Shown piece by piece: positions 26,001 through 36,030 of a DNA stretch of 64,000 nucleotides. Below the pieces are notes generated by a model that worked only from the letters and a program-made list of their open reading frames with translations, was not told the origin of the DNA and did not search any database. Numbering within the stretch: position 1 is the first letter of the stretch; every line of letters begins with the position of its first letter. Made by a program: the position numbers and the translations under genes. Source of the stretch: Blastomussa wellsi (lineage: Eukaryota > Cnidaria > Anthozoa > Scleractinia > Plerogyridae); contig OX393571.1 of assembly GCA_947652115.1 (NCBI GenBank), forward strand, positions 18,199,134 through 18,263,133. The letters are read 5' to 3'.

Positions 26001-29000
26001 AAAGCCCCATTGTGCTGGATTTTTTAAGGAGTGTTTACTTAGATGATTATCTAATATATCGCAGACTTGGTGCTCCAATATTTTACTGGGGATGCTTAGT
26101 AAGGAGATAGGCCTATAGTTGCCAATGTCAGATTTAGAGCCTTTCTTAAATATAGGGATGACTTTCGCTCTTTTCCACTTATGAGGCATAGATCTAGAGA
26201 CAAAGCTACTTTTAAACACACTTGTCAAGCCCTCAACAATTGCAATACCTGATAGTGGGATAATTGTGCTAGAAATATTATCAAGACCAGCTGCTTTGTT
26301 TGCCTTGATTTTTCCCAGGCTCTTTGTTATGTTACTTATCTCTAGATCCAATGTAGAGCAGGTAGGAGAGGTAACTCTATAGATATGACGGAGTGTAGAT
26401 TGGTTATCCTCAGGAAAGCTCTCAGCAATTTCTTTTCCAATATTTGCGAAGTATTGGTTGAATAATTTTGCTTTCAAACCATCATCAAGTACCTCTGAGT
26501 CATTGTGATCTTTCAAAGGACCTATTCTGCTAGAATATTGTTGGCCGTTGACACTGTTAACAGCTTTCCAAATTTGACGAGAGTTATTTGCATTTGCAAA
26601 CTGATCTTTCCAATACTGAGTTTCCGCTGATCTTAGTAGCTTTGTAACGTTATTACGAGCCTTCTTATAGTCTTCCCAGTTCTTCTTGGAGGCTTGTGAA
26701 CCATCACATAGTCTTAAGAGTTTATATCGCTTATTCATAGCTTTCCTTATTTCACTGTTCATCCACGGCAGTGATCGTTGTCTAGCTTTTACTCGACGAG
26801 TGGGAACATAACAATTTACGACGTCGTTAAATAGATTTTCCCATGCCCAAGCAATATCGTCTACGTCATCAAAAATAGAGCAAATCCACCAAGGCACGCT
26901 TTGTACAACCTACAATTGTAATATTATAATGATATTGTAACTCTGTCATCAACTAATCATCTTATCCTATACACTTATGGCAAAAAGTAATTTATTAAAT
27001 TTGCCACTGTGCCACGGAACTGCAATACTAGTAAATGTCTTTTACTTAGTTCAATTGTTGAAGCTTACATATAGGTTCCATATACATTATTTGCTTTCTG
27101 TTTTTTGTTATTTGTCATTGGTTCATAAATTAAAGTACTTCAACCTTTTGTAAGTTAACATTTCTCACTATGAACATTACCTCCCTCCTTCCCCCTGAGC
27201 AATTCCCTGTAGTACACTATATTTTTATTAAGAATGCATTGATATTTTAACTTTACATATCTGCTTTTCACAGTAAATTCAGATGATCGGGAATCCAACA
27301 TGGTGTTCAATGCAAAATCAAATGAAATAGAAGAGGACAGTGAGAATGAAGTACTCCAAGTACCACCTGAGAGTACAGCATCTGAAAGCTCAGATGGGAT
27401 AACAGCTAGTAAACCAAACAAAAACTTCCTTACATCAGTTGACTGGCATGAAGAAGATGCCAGATCAACAGTACAAAAAGACTCCATTGGCGACAGCGAT
27501 GATGAGTTTGAGAACCTACGCAACAAAGATCGTTCCACTGCTGCTCAATTAACTGCAACTCATGACTTCTTTTCTGAAAGAGAAGGAGTTGGAAACAATG
27601 TTGACAATGATTTAGATTTGTTTAGTTTGAAAGCGCCTTCAAGTAATGAATTCAACGAAGACTTGTTTAATGTGGAGTCTGAAGGGGATCACAATACTCA
27701 ACTGTTTCATGTGGATGACAATTCTGACTCTGATGAACCAGTCTCTGGTGAGTGCAGTCCTCAGTCCTCTAACAATGTAGACCTACTCAATTTAGGAAGT
27801 GGTCAAGAAACCCATGGAGCGACTGTGGAGCCCAGTTCTCATGTAGCAGTGTTTGATGATATGGGAGTTGACCTGCTCAATTTATCACCTGGTGGGAGTA
27901 AGGACAGTCAAAATGTGGACCTGTTCAGTGGGACGGAGAAAAGCCCTAATCGAAGAATAAAACGAAATAAAAGTGCAGATGATGTTCTCAGTCCAGTGCT
28001 TCATGAGGATGAAGAGTTTTTCAATCAGATGGGAAGTCGAAGCACAAGCTCAAGCAGGGAGAATGTGACTTCATTTACTGTCGCTGGTGTAGATCCTCCA
28101 ACTTTTGACGCATTCCAAACTACAAGGACTAAATCTCCTGAGCACTCAGGAGTAAACCTCACTTCACCTGATATATTTGACCCCTTTAGCTCTAAAAGTC
28201 CAAGTAAGAAAGCGTCAAATGAGTTTGATCCCTTTGGTGGTAACCAGGCTGGGAGTCAAGCTGAAACGTTTGATCCTTTTGGTGCAAAATCGGCTCACAA
28301 AAGCAGCAGCACAGAAGCATTTCAACCTTTTGGTTCCAAAGGCAGTGGAACAAACTTGGGCACTTTTGATCCATTTGGAACAAACTCGTCAGATACAAGC
28401 AATGACCTTTTCGGGATAAGCAGTTCCCAGACCTCTAACAACATGTCACAGGCCCAGCCAAAAAGTAACACTGATTTATTTGGGGACTGGGGTACCTCTA
28501 CAGCAGCAACCCTTCAACCAGCCAAAGTCCCCTCGCCCACTCTCCCTAGAATGCCTAACCACCCTGTGCCACAGAACAAGGTGAAGGCCACACCAAGTGA
28601 TCCTTTCTCCGACTTTGGAAATTTGACATCCAATTTACCGAAGGCTTCTGCTGCAGCAACATCTGCCTCCCCAAAACCTGGTTCTAGTGCCAATCCTTCA
28701 TGGTCTCGCCCAGCCCAGCAACCTTCTTGGCAGGTTGGGGCTAAACCTAATGGGTCGCCCAAGGTTCAAAAGAAGCCAAACTATACACCCTCTTACACAA
28801 TGTCAGGGTCTTCTGGAGTCTTTGGTAACTATGGACAAAAATGGAATGGTAAGTGAAATGAATGATGTGATAATTTGTTCTGCGTATTGGAAATCTACAA
28901 ACCTCAGTTTGAAGGGGACCATTGAGGTCAATTTTCAGTGATTGATGCATGATGGTGCAGGCAACACATGAATGGTCAGTTAAACTGTAAATAGATTCAT

Positions 29001-31726
29001 CATCTCGATCAACAGTCTTTCAGAAACTAGTTTACAATAATTACAAAGAAAAAGTGTTCTCGCTAATCACACTTTGCTGAATGAGTTATTTCCAGTACAA
29101 TTTTGACTAAGTGAATTACTTACAGTCAACATGCTGCAACTGTAAGCTACGTGTAAAGAGGCAACAAACATAAGGTTCTCTCTTATGTGTAACTGTTAGT
29201 AAGTGACCTACTCTGGCACTATACAGCAAATGCTTAATATATTGACTTCATTTTTCAGCCCCGAAACCTGTTGGCAAACATGAATTTAGTGACATTCTTA
29301 ATGCACAAGGCTTTAAACCTACAAGTGATCAGGAGGCAGAGTCACAATCCCTGAAATCACTGAAAAAGGAACAGAACAAGCCTGATGACCCCATCAAGGC
29401 TAAGGTATCACTGAACATTGCAGTGTTGCTATGGAAATCAGTGGTCTCCTGCTCTTTGGATTGTCATGGGAGTAAAAGTTGTGTGCCAAGCAATGATGTT
29501 GCCAGTTTGATCCTGTAAAATTTCATTTTTGCAATGTGAATACAGCCCCTCTCATTACCTGTGCCCGTTAGGGAGCAGTGAGGGGTGGCTGAATTCACAG
29601 GCTGATATTATTTTACTGGTCTTTCTTTGTTTCAAAGTTTTCACTGCTGTTTTCTAGACATCTCTAACAAATTTTTGGATGTCTCTAACTCACTTTACAG
29701 CTCAGTCTGTTTCCCTTGAATTTGCTTTTCAGTCATTTACTATCAGCTATCTTGAACCCCTTGCTATGTTCAACTGTTTTTCGTTTGTTTTTGTGAGTTT
29801 GAGGCTGCGTTTACATGATTGCAGTTTCATAATTAATATTATTTTTGTAACCTCATTCACTTTCAATGCATTTACACCTTATATTTACACGGCACCGAAT
29901 TGAAACTGGGTGTTTTTGAAAACTCTGTCAAAAGTGGAGCATTTTTCAAAACAATGCGGATTCATTTCAAGTCTAAACGGCCGAAATGGTGAAACCACAT
30001 CAATTTGGAAACGATTACATATTAGCTTGAAATTGGGCCGCTTTCAAAGAGTAAACATGGTGAACTTCACACGGAGTGCAGCGCTTGCTTATCCAAATTG
30101 CTTCGAAAACACTTGGAAAATGGTTAGATGGGCTCTGTGTACTTCAAAACCATGTCGTTTTTGATGCAGGTGAAACCGTGTCGACTGGAAAACTCAATCA
30201 TGTAAACATAGCCTGAGATTCCGTGGTTCATATTTTGCATGTTATACCACCTCAGTTGTAAGCTTCCCTTTTGCTCTGGATAAACAGAGTTACAGTGTTA
30301 GCTTTGATACAATAAAATGCTCTCTTCATCTACGTTTTTTAACTGTATAACAACTTGTTTTAAAACTGTATGTTAAATTTTGTCACCAAGTAATTTTGGT
30401 AAAGGAATTATTGTTTACAATATTGTGTTGTTTTTTTTTCGTTAAAGGTGAATGAGTGGGCTGAAGGAAAAAGAGGCAATATCCGGGCCTTACTTTGTTC
30501 TCTTCATCTGATTTTGTGGGAAGAGGAAGAAAGATGGAAACCATGTGGAATGCATAATCTTGTTCAGCCTGAACAGGTAACATTAACATGCTTGCTGTTC
30601 TTCATCTTTGTCATGACAAGGGGGGAGAGGTGGTTAAATGGCTGTGTGTTTCAAGAGACACCCAATACTGATTGGCTATCACTGGAATTTGTATATATTT
30701 TAATGGCTGAAGGGACGGCTTGCCAAAATGAAGGTTAATACTAGGTATATACGCTAAAATCTGCCACCAGTAAGGTTATATACATGTACTAACCCTTTGA
30801 TGCTGTTATTTTCACATAAAATTTTATTTCTAGGCTTCATTCTGAAAAAAATCCCTAATTATTTTCAAAAGTAAAATAAAGAAAAATGGTCATAACAACA
30901 GTTAGTATGCATGCCACCACAATTTTGACAAGCCAATGTACTATCTGTTGGGACTTCCCAAGAAAATCCAAACACAATTTACTGTTGTTAATAACTCGTA
31001 GGTAAAGAAATGGTTCAGAAAAGCTGTTCTCTCTGTTCATCCAGACAAGGTACGTTTTTGTCAAAGTCTAAATTCTCCTTTCTAATGATGTTCATCTTTT
31101 TTTGTCAGTTCTAAGAATTTTATTGTTCATCAAGACAACCTGTAGCATTCATTTTCCTAACTACCCATTTGTTCTATAATTGAATCAGAGAATCTGAATC
31201 TACAATAATTTCTGAGAATCTAACCCAAAGGCTGAAGTTTCTAAAGTTTTTTTGAAACCGTAGACTTGGGGCTTGTTTATTTCTGCTGTTATATGATATT
31301 AGGCAGGGACCCTTCTGAATCTTGTTAATATCTGTTCCATTGTTGATATCGTAGGAGGTGCGGTGGACTAATGGTTAGTGTCCTGGACTCTGGATCGGAC
31401 TGTCCAGGTTTAAGCTCTGTCCGGGGCACTGCATTGTGTTCTTGGGCACCCGGGTGTATAAATGGGAACTGGGGGTATAACCCTGCCATGGGCAAGCATC
31501 CCATCCAGGGGGAGTAGAAATACTCCTACGTGCTTCATGCTATGGAAACAGGATAAGCTGTGGCAGTATGGGCCACTGGACTCCATGTAGGAAATAAAAC
31601 TAATATCATTTGATTCCTTTTCAGTTGGTTGGCTGTCCAGAGGAACCACTAGCACGGGCAATATTTATGGAGTTAAATGATGCCTGGGCGATATTTGAAC
31701 AGGAGGGGTCAAAACCATTATATTAG
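10338..31726 (+). CDS. GAK: Cyclin-G-associated kinase / auxilin (GAK), complete, 24 exons
   Basis: Exons: 10338-10464, 10590-10651, 11795-11854, 13611-13725, 14070-14212, 14703-14828, 15183-15272, 15391-15526, 16202-16308, 17185-17227, 17655-17793, 18508-18557, 19318-19466, 20112-20234, 21690-21835, 22310-22423, 22559-22639, 23128-23325, 23956-24149, 27274-28848, 29259-29404, 30448-30576, 31002-31049, 31625-31726. All junctions are GT..AG and in phase, giving 1400 residues against about 1311 in human GAK. The domain order (kinase, PTEN-like, C2, disordered clathrin/AP2-binding region, J domain) is that of GAK. Auxilin lacks the N-terminal kinase and NAK kinases such as AAK1 lack the J domain, so GAK is the secure call. 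In animals GAK works in the cytosol and trans-Golgi, phosphorylates AP-1/AP-2 mu subunits and recruits Hsc70 to strip clathrin coats. The start is the ATG of [14 protein letters not shown], matching the short GAK N-terminus. Confidence 0.95.
13090..13495 (-). repeat. tRNA-derived SINE in GAK intron 3
   Basis: On the minus strand, about 13495-13420 shows an A-box-like TTTGCTCAGTTGGTAGAATG and a B-box-like CAGGTTTGAGCCCC, as in a tRNA-derived promoter. A body runs down to about 13090. Its head differs from the SINEs at 672 and 16705, so it is a third SINE type. Confidence 0.55.
14283..14460. repeat. hAT-like MITE in GAK intron 5
   Basis: Ends are 'caaggctgtcaataa' and 'ttagtgacagccctg', an imperfect version of the perfect 15-bp inverted ends of the copy at 46417-46587. 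The inner blocks 'ctacttgaaaaattagtgac' and 'gagccctggctactttgaaa' also match it in opposite orientation. Confidence 0.6.
16548..16680. repeat. Dispersed repeat (three copies in the window)
   Basis: It begins 'ggaggttgggtgcctggggt' and ends 'aaatatgcattttaactgca'. Related copies lie at 32488-32890 and 43466-43800. This copy lacks the middle third. It is in GAK intron 9 and its origin was not recognised. Confidence 0.6.
16705..16963 (-). repeat. tRNA-derived SINE, family 2
   Basis: On the minus strand it begins with a tRNA-like head (GGTGGCCTAATGGTTAG-type A box near 16950; B box 'gagttcaag' near 16905). It then has the family's 'cactgcattgtgttcttggg' and 'tacaaatgggtaccgttgaa' type blocks and the 'gatggactagcattccatcc' 3' region. 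It lies in GAK intron 9. Confidence 0.7.
17185..24149 (+). CDS. GAK: GAK exons 10-19: linker, PTEN-like and C2 domains
   Basis: Exons 10-11 form a Ser/Gly-rich linker ending NKVMQSVAG. The PTEN-like phosphatase fold starts at [15 protein letters not shown] (exon 12) and runs through [11 protein letters not shown] and SPRTYR. The phosphatase signature is HCQDGREAS: the cysteine is kept, but the sixth residue after it is Ala, not the Arg of an active CX5R loop, as in GAK/auxilin generally. It therefore probably binds phosphoinositide without catalysis. The C2 domain follows (exons 16-19), with [28 protein letters not shown] and QFHTGFI. Intron 19, about 3.1 kb, is interrupted by a retrotransposon. 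Confidence 0.92.
18590..18920 (-). mobile_element. Penelope-like retroelement 3' remnant
   Basis: On the minus strand about 18915-18816 is open and ends [19 protein letters not shown] before a TGA at 18816-18818. This resembles the C-terminal end of the GIY-YIG endonuclease domain of Penelope-like elements. Downstream on that strand is a GACGTTTACTCAATG/CGTTTCGACG block typical of their structured 3' ends. Only the 3' tip is present. It lies antisense in GAK intron 12. Confidence 0.55.
19576..19878. repeat. TIR element (MITE) in GAK intron 13
   Basis: Left end CTTTATAGTTCACCACTAAA and right end TTTAGTGGTGAATGATAAAG are imperfect inverted repeats of about 26 bp. The inner tandem words 'atagtgcccgtc/atagtgcccatc' and 'ttttgtaaacaagcgg' recur at 38297-38470. 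No coding capacity. Confidence 0.65.
20937..21235 (+). repeat. Degraded SINE, family 2
   Basis: It begins 'cacggtgggctaatggtcgg', then has a 'gtgtcctttaggcaagacaa' block, 'tggccccttttcttc' and 'ggtggactagcatctcatcc'. It matches the family seen at 31353 and 48752, with substitutions and indels. It lies in GAK intron 14. Confidence 0.5.
22098..22202. repeat. Palindromic MITE in GAK intron 15
   Basis: Nearly perfect inverted repeat: 'acaattattccactcgcgct' at the left and 'cgcgtgcttgtggaataatt' at the right. Inner arms are 'ggatatgagatggttatagc' and its complement, and the loop is around 'aactcggcctcgtt'. A relative is at 41828-41936. Confidence 0.75.
22708..22960 (+). repeat. Degraded SINE, family 2
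   Basis: It begins 'ggagtggccagatggttagc', a tRNA-type A box, then 'ctggactctg' and 'gtgttcttgggcaaagcact'. The 3' half is diverged. It lies in GAK intron 17. Confidence 0.45.
23010..23102. repeat. AAT trinucleotide microsatellite
   Basis: An almost uninterrupted run of AAT/ATA triplets, with a few GAT and AAC variants, ends about 25 bp before GAK exon 18 (23128). Confidence 0.95.
23384..23770. repeat. Tandem repeat of about 82 bp, four degenerate copies
   Basis: The phrase 'gtccatcttacagag' and variants recur about every 82 bp (near 23426, 23508, 23590 and 23667). Each is followed by 'gagattagatgcagtaaaat' and 'gggaccaacacca' type blocks. It lies in GAK intron 18. Confidence 0.8.
24600..26898 (-). 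mobile_element. 5'-truncated non-LTR retrotransposon, antisense in GAK intron 19
   Basis: The element carries the reverse transcriptase frame 26897-24786, a 3' UTR, and a short-repeat tail of TGTA units (24601-24625, read on the minus strand). CTTTGT occurs at both flanks (24594-24599 and 26899-26904), a possible target-site duplication. The open frame starts right at the 5' boundary, so the upstream endonuclease part was lost at insertion. A tail of short repeats rather than poly(A) suggests a CR1/L2-type element; this is inference. Confidence 0.8.
24786..26897 (-). CDS. Non-LTR retrotransposon reverse transcriptase (truncated ORF2)
   Basis: About 703 codons open with no stop. Reverse transcriptase blocks appear in order: [33 protein letters not shown], the catalytic strand [34 protein letters not shown], and the active-site [10 protein letters not shown], followed by thumb and C-terminal segments ([14 protein letters not shown]). 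No endonuclease domain and no true start codon are present, as the frame opens at the insertion boundary. The frame is intact, so insertion is probably recent. Transcription is opposite to GAK. Confidence 0.9.
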   Translation of the reverse strand: MPWWICSIFDDVDDIAWAWENLFNDVVNCYVPTRRVKARQRSLPWMNSEIRKAMNKRYKLLRLCDGSQASKKNWEDYKKARNNVTKLLRSAETQYWKDQFANANNSRQIWKAVNSVNGQQYSSRIGPLKDHNDSEVLDDGLKAKLFNQYFANIGKEIAESFPEDNQSTLRHIYRVTSPTCSTLDLEISNITKSLGKIKANKAAGLDNISSTIIPLSGIAIVEGLTSVFKSSFVSRSMPHKWKRAKVIPIFKKGSKSDIGNYRPISLLSIPSKILEHQVCDILDNHLSKHSLKNPAQWGFAKGLSAEGMLLSLTNRWKMELDKGLAVGAIFVDFRKAFDSLSHDILSLKLQAVGICGNLHEWLMDYLSERYQCTLVNGYISDLTLVQYGIPQGSLLGPRLYSIYVNDLPEAITLGKVLMYADDTTIYCIGKSFDEVCLKLNKVFDELSLWSLRSKLSIHPIKTEAMIFTKQGFIGPAPPILFGDKYVNVVDHTTCLGLTIDNCLSWSKHICHIKKHFSQKVGALKRMRQLPPKVLEEIYFKSIIPAAIYGIVVWGNCSSAMLDSLNPIHERAARLIHNQDDPQSLNWLPLSYFYKRRLLLFMFDVFKHNVPDDLASLFTLKSASRPSRRGSQFVIPRVKYEIGKKSIQYRGPTIWTFLNRLINIHESISKDNFKQILRRFSKDINNFSFSAPMIANKYNDHVYF
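27274..28848 (+). CDS. GAK: GAK exon 20: clathrin- and adaptor-binding region
   Basis: A single 1575-nt exon encodes 525 residues of low-complexity, acidic then Ser/Pro-rich sequence. It has clathrin-box-like DLLNL twice (in VDLLNLGSG and VDLLNLSPG), DLFSL, NVDLFSG and DLFGDW. A cluster of FDPF motifs, the DPF type bound by the AP-2 appendage, lies at about 28177-28385: [43 protein letters not shown] follows near the end. The opening [11 protein letters not shown] aligns with the LDWQEE stretch of vertebrate GAK. The exon ends in a basic Pro/Ser-rich stretch before the J domain. Confidence 0.9.
29259..31726 (+). CDS. GAK: GAK exons 21-24: auxilin-type J domain
   Basis: Exon 21 encodes the [12 protein letters not shown] motif and a Lys-rich link. 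Exons 22-24 encode the J domain: [27 protein letters not shown], then [15 protein letters not shown]. The HPDK loop needed to stimulate Hsc70 is intact. The last helix is [19 protein letters not shown] and the protein ends KPLY, close to the vertebrate end. The TAG stop is at 31724-31726. No AATAAA was seen in the first 300 nt downstream. Confidence 0.94.
31353..31591 (+). repeat. tRNA-derived SINE, family 2
   Basis: Head 'ggtgcggtggactaatggtt' (A box) and 'gtccaggtttaagctctgtc' (B-box region), then 'gcactgcattgtgttcttgg', 'gtataaatgggaactggggg' and 'aggataagctgtggcagtat'. It ends about 34 bp before GAK exon 24 (31625). Confidence 0.75.
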
Positions 31727-32487
31727 TCAGAGCAACTTTTGATTTGAAGATACTGTAAAGAAAATTGAAGGAAAAGGTTACTGCTCGGCTGTACAGTGCG
31801 TGTGATGTATATATTAGAAATAATCTGAATTGGGGAGTGATTTAACAAAAAAATCTCGACAGTCTAGGAACTGTTATTGCAATAACGTTTTGCTTAGGAG
31901 AATGGTCTGCACTGAGCAAAATTTGCAAATTGCCCCAAGAGTAGTCCAGATTAGTGAATTAAGGATATTATTATGTAGAGTTAATTAATTATTATTTCTG
32001 TATTCGCAGCATGCATTCAGTTTATGTTTGTAGACAGTTTATTCTGACCGTTTTATGTTGGGGGACAGTTTTAAGTTGGGTGGAGGGGGCAGGGATAGTC
32101 TGAACGCGTCCCATTCCTCCTTTGAGGTTTTATCTTTTGCAAAATATAATGCAATGTTTCAAAAACATTTTTCCGCTTTTAAGCAACTTCCGGTCGCCTC
32201 TAAGTTCTTAGAGTTCTTGCCTCTTAATCTTTCCCCCTGGAGCCCCCATCTTCCCTCCCCGCCACTCCCCACCTTCAAAGCTGCTAGTATGTAGACATTC
32301 TTTACTAATTTATTCTAGGAATCAGTAATGCTAAGATATGTTGGTGAATTCTTATGCTATCGTAGTGTCATGATAAAGCATTTGAACATTTATCACTGCT
32401 CAAATGTCACGACTACGTACTCCTAGTATTTTAGTGGCTTTGTAATTATGGACAAAGTAACTGTTATTACCATTTAATGCCTTCGTC

Positions 32488-32890
32488 GTAAATGGAGGTT
32501 GGGTGCCCAGGAATCCGGGGCTGGAGCTGCCGACCCCAAACCCAGATACACTCCAAAAGCCTGCGGTACCCGCAACCCAGCCACGAGCCCCCGCCCGCCT
32601 AACCCAGCCCCAACCCTTGCACCCGTCACACTGAACTTCAACTGGAAGATCAGTGGAAGATAACTACGAAGAACAATAATAAGTGCCAACGCTAAAACGC
32701 CACGCCACGCCACAAAAAAAGGGGGGGGGGGGAAGGAGGGAGGGAACACTAAAAATTTCGAGCTACAAAATCGCCCTGTACGCTGAGTAAAGCTACAGGC
32801 ACATGCTACCGCTGACCCTGCGAATGCCATAATTGCCCTGAACGGCCAACCACTGAGTAAACCTGCTCCTTGCCGTTAACTAAGTTAAAT
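32488..32890. repeat. Dispersed repeat, long copy
   Basis: It begins 'aaatggaggttgggtgccca' like the copies at 16548 and 43466, with a Pro/Ala-codon-like GC-rich middle ('cccaacccttgcacccgtca'). It ends near 'gttaactaagttaaattact'. It includes a run of about 13 G at 32714. Confidence 0.6.
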
Positions 32891-34611
32891 TACTACATTT
32901 TAAAATGTTCAGTGTTTTCTTCAAATTTAATGTACTATCTAAGGACTTTCTAAATTAATAATTCCAAAGTGAAACCTAATGATCATGAATCGAATGTAAA
33001 GTTTTATCTGTTCTGAAATTTTCCCCACTGGAGAGCCTGTTCGCAGGCTATCCTGACGGAATAATAATATGGAAGTTTTCGCTTGGTACCAATAATATGA
33101 ACAGTATTTAAACAGTGAATAATAATGGTATTTAGGAGCTGGTGGAGTCACTTCTAATCATTCTTTCCCACGATATTCTAGGAAAAAGGAGGTGGCTCTT
33201 TTTACATTGATTGTAGCATACAACATACAGATACTACACAGCACACACTTATGTCGCTTGTGCTTTGTAAAGCGGCAGTGCACATTACCACAAATCAGGG
33301 CAGACAGGTGGAATCAGGGAGGAAGGGTGAACAAAATTCAAGAAAAAAGGAGAGGACTTGCCCCCTGTGGGGGTACTCCCTAAAATAAGCTTTCTATGGA
33401 TGTGTGGAGCCTGACCAGAAAATAGAGGGGAAGGTCACAAAATTATTAAATTCTTGTGACCTCAGATATTGGAAAGGTTTCAGGCAGGAGCTATTTCAGG
33501 AAACGTTCCACGTATTGTTACCCATACTTCCCCTCTTATTGCACACTAGCCTCGCGAATTCTTCAAATGACATGTTCGTCAAATAGACATCGCTAGCGCT
33601 TTGGCTGTGCATTTTCTTCTGCATTGACACTGCAAACTCTCTTGTTGCAAGTTGAAGCTTGCATTTGTGAACAAAACGTTCGTTTGATTTTTTTTAGGTC
33701 CATGCATACGACAAGTACCCACGCAACTCGCGGCTTTGTCGATCACGAGAATATCGCGCGCGCAAATTTTCGCTTTCGTTACGGATTTTGGAGCAAAAAT
33801 AGACTGCTCGCAGTCTAGTATTTGGTCCGTGCAGGTCTCCTCTAGAGACATCCCATTTCATTTGAAGTTATTTTTTTTCTTTCTTCTCCTTCACATTGGT
33901 TATAATTTATACCACACTTTTTCACCTTTTCCCGAGAGGATTTTGCTCGTGCGCTGGTGGGGCCCCATGTTCCTTCCTTATGGCGGGGAAGGTTGGGGGG
34001 GGGGGGGGGCGTCAGGGGTGGGTTATTGACCAATTCTCTGTCTGCCTGCTAAAAAATAAATGGTCTGTCTCTTATCGTCACAACAACCAACTCAAAGCAG
34101 ATTAATAAATAATGGACTGGTAACAACAGGGAAAATTAACTTGATGCTTTTCAAATCTCCTAACTTATAGATCAGTGAGGAGAATTTGTATGTTCATGTG
34201 AACTTTAATTATACTGTAGTGTAAAGCTGAATGCGTTGTAGAATTCACGCGATGAATTGAGATGGCTTGTCAATGTCCCACATCGAATAAAATGATCCAC
34301 TACAATAATGTCCATGTCGTTTAAACATCCATTGCAAGGTGTTCGAGTGTGTAAGGTGCTCAGTTACGGTTGCCCATGGAGCTGCATACACTTGCGGGAC
34401 AAAGCAAGGTCACTTATTTCTAGGGATACGTTTACTGGAATTTTTTTAAAGTCCCTGAGAACACTGTTTGGCCACTGTCGTAGTCTCCAATCTCATTTCC
34501 ATGCCTAGGTCTCTTTAATATTCTCGTTCTGGGAACGAGGAGGATGAGAAGTCTCCGTCAAGTAAAAATGCCAAGGCCAACCTGTAACTGTTACAGATTA
34601 CATCCTCTTAC

Positions 34612-34829
34612 CAGTCGCGGGAACAAGTGCCAGATGGGCTTGAGACAAAGGCACGACTGATGCCACGGTGGTCATTCCTGAAGTTGCTAAGCAACATGAC
34701 GTATTTGCTCACGCGATTACATTACGTGTATTCGCCAGCTCTCGCGCTAGTTTTTGATTGGATAAAATAAGTCGGAAACTCCTCGGGTAATTCAACGAAC
34801 ATTTGCCTAAACTGGCACTTGTTGCCCGG
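34612..34829. repeat. TIR MITE copy 2
   Basis: Starts CAGTCGCGGGAACAAGTGCC and ends 'aaactggcacttgttgcccg', its inverted form. The inner blocks 'gaagttgctaagcaacatga' and 'tcgcgctagtttttgattgg' match copies 1 and 3. Confidence 0.75.
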
Positions 34830-35806
34830 GGGCCTGGGGTTTCTATGGAGGAAATAAAACCATTTTCGTCTTGTTTGGCAGTTGCAAGGGAGACTGGTAT
34901 TGACAGGCGATGAAACGGGAGGGAGAGGTAGACCGCTCACAACTCGATTTTCTTAGATGGTTGAACGCAGGAGAAGCTAGCGTTATTTTGCGTTGAAAAA
35001 TAGACAGTCCCAGGGAAAGCGGAAAGCGCGTGCGAAGACAATAAACGTGGCAATCAATTGTCTCTAGGAAACAGTAAACAATAACATTCTATTTATTTAT
35101 TTTCATTCTTTGTTGTTACGTTTTTACAACGATTAAAGAGTTATTTTGTTTAAATCGTTTAAATGGGCTGATTTTCTCGTGGTTTGGATGCTCTAATGTA
35201 CCAACAGCCTGCATAATGGGGTACCTAGATTTCCCCATTTTTTCGACCAGAGTGAGAACATATGGGCACAAGACAACCTTTTTCAGTCGGACACAGAGCG
35301 TGAGGTTTGTAAAACCATTTCTATACAACAAAATGATGGAACTGAGGGGAAGACTTTCGAAGACGTCGTGAGTCCTTATGCTATATTCTAATTGGACGAA
35401 AACAATCGGAAAATATTCCGATGTGTTTCGCCTATTTCACCTGACTGGTGAAAGAGTAGGTTTGTTCCTCTCGGCTGTGAATCACCACTTGAAATTTCTC
35501 ATAGGTGCCTTGAACTAGTTCGTGGTCAATGTGTGTGAACTTGATATTATATCCATCTGATTTTGTGTTATTGTCCCGAGTTCAAACTACGTACCAATAA
35601 TTGGGACGCGGTTTGTTCAAGACACCAAAATGTGTGTCTGACTGCAACAGAGGCGCAGAATTGCCTTATTTGTACACCCAAAATATCGCTTAGAACACTG
35701 GACTCGCGCAACCATCAGATACCTTTTTGTATCCAATAAGCTACAGAACTTGATGTGTTCACTTCGGTTTCTGGCATATATAAAAGACCAGTGCTACGGT
35801 ATCCCA

Positions 35807-36030
35807 TTACATCAACATCATTGGAGTATTTTCTGTCATATGTACCGTGCGTTGGGCGTGGTGCGTTCGTGTCCCATCTTAGCGAGCACAGATGACTATA
35901 AATCGTATCTAAACCGCGACCGAATCATACATCAACATGAAAGCACTCTCTATCGTATGACTCGTGCATTGGGGGTGGCCCGTTAGTGTCCCACCTCAGT
36001 GCGCACAGATGAGTATAAATCGTACTAAAT
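35807..36030. repeat. Direct duplication across the end of receptor gene A
   Basis: Two copies about 118 bp apart: 'catcaacat...accgtgcgttgggcgtgg...gtgtcccatcttagcg...cacagatgactataaatcgt' (from about 35810), then the same words from about 35930 ('ctcgtgcattgggggtgg', 'gtgtcccacctcagtg', 'cacagatgagtataaatcgt'). The second copy contains the stop codon and last ~30 codons of gene A. Confidence 0.8.

Larger units (their letters stand above)
31727..35924. other. Intergenic region between two convergent genes
   Basis: This is the 3' flank of GAK (plus) and of receptor gene A (minus). It holds the dispersed repeat at 32488-32890, G-runs at 32714-32727 and 33995-34009, the MITE at 34612-34829, and a direct duplication that reaches into gene A's last exon. 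The short open frames in between look like noise. Confidence 0.6.

Noticed and set aside
32474..32830. 118-codon minus-strand open frame
   Set aside because: Falls wholly in a dispersed GC-rich repeat also found at 16548 and 43466.
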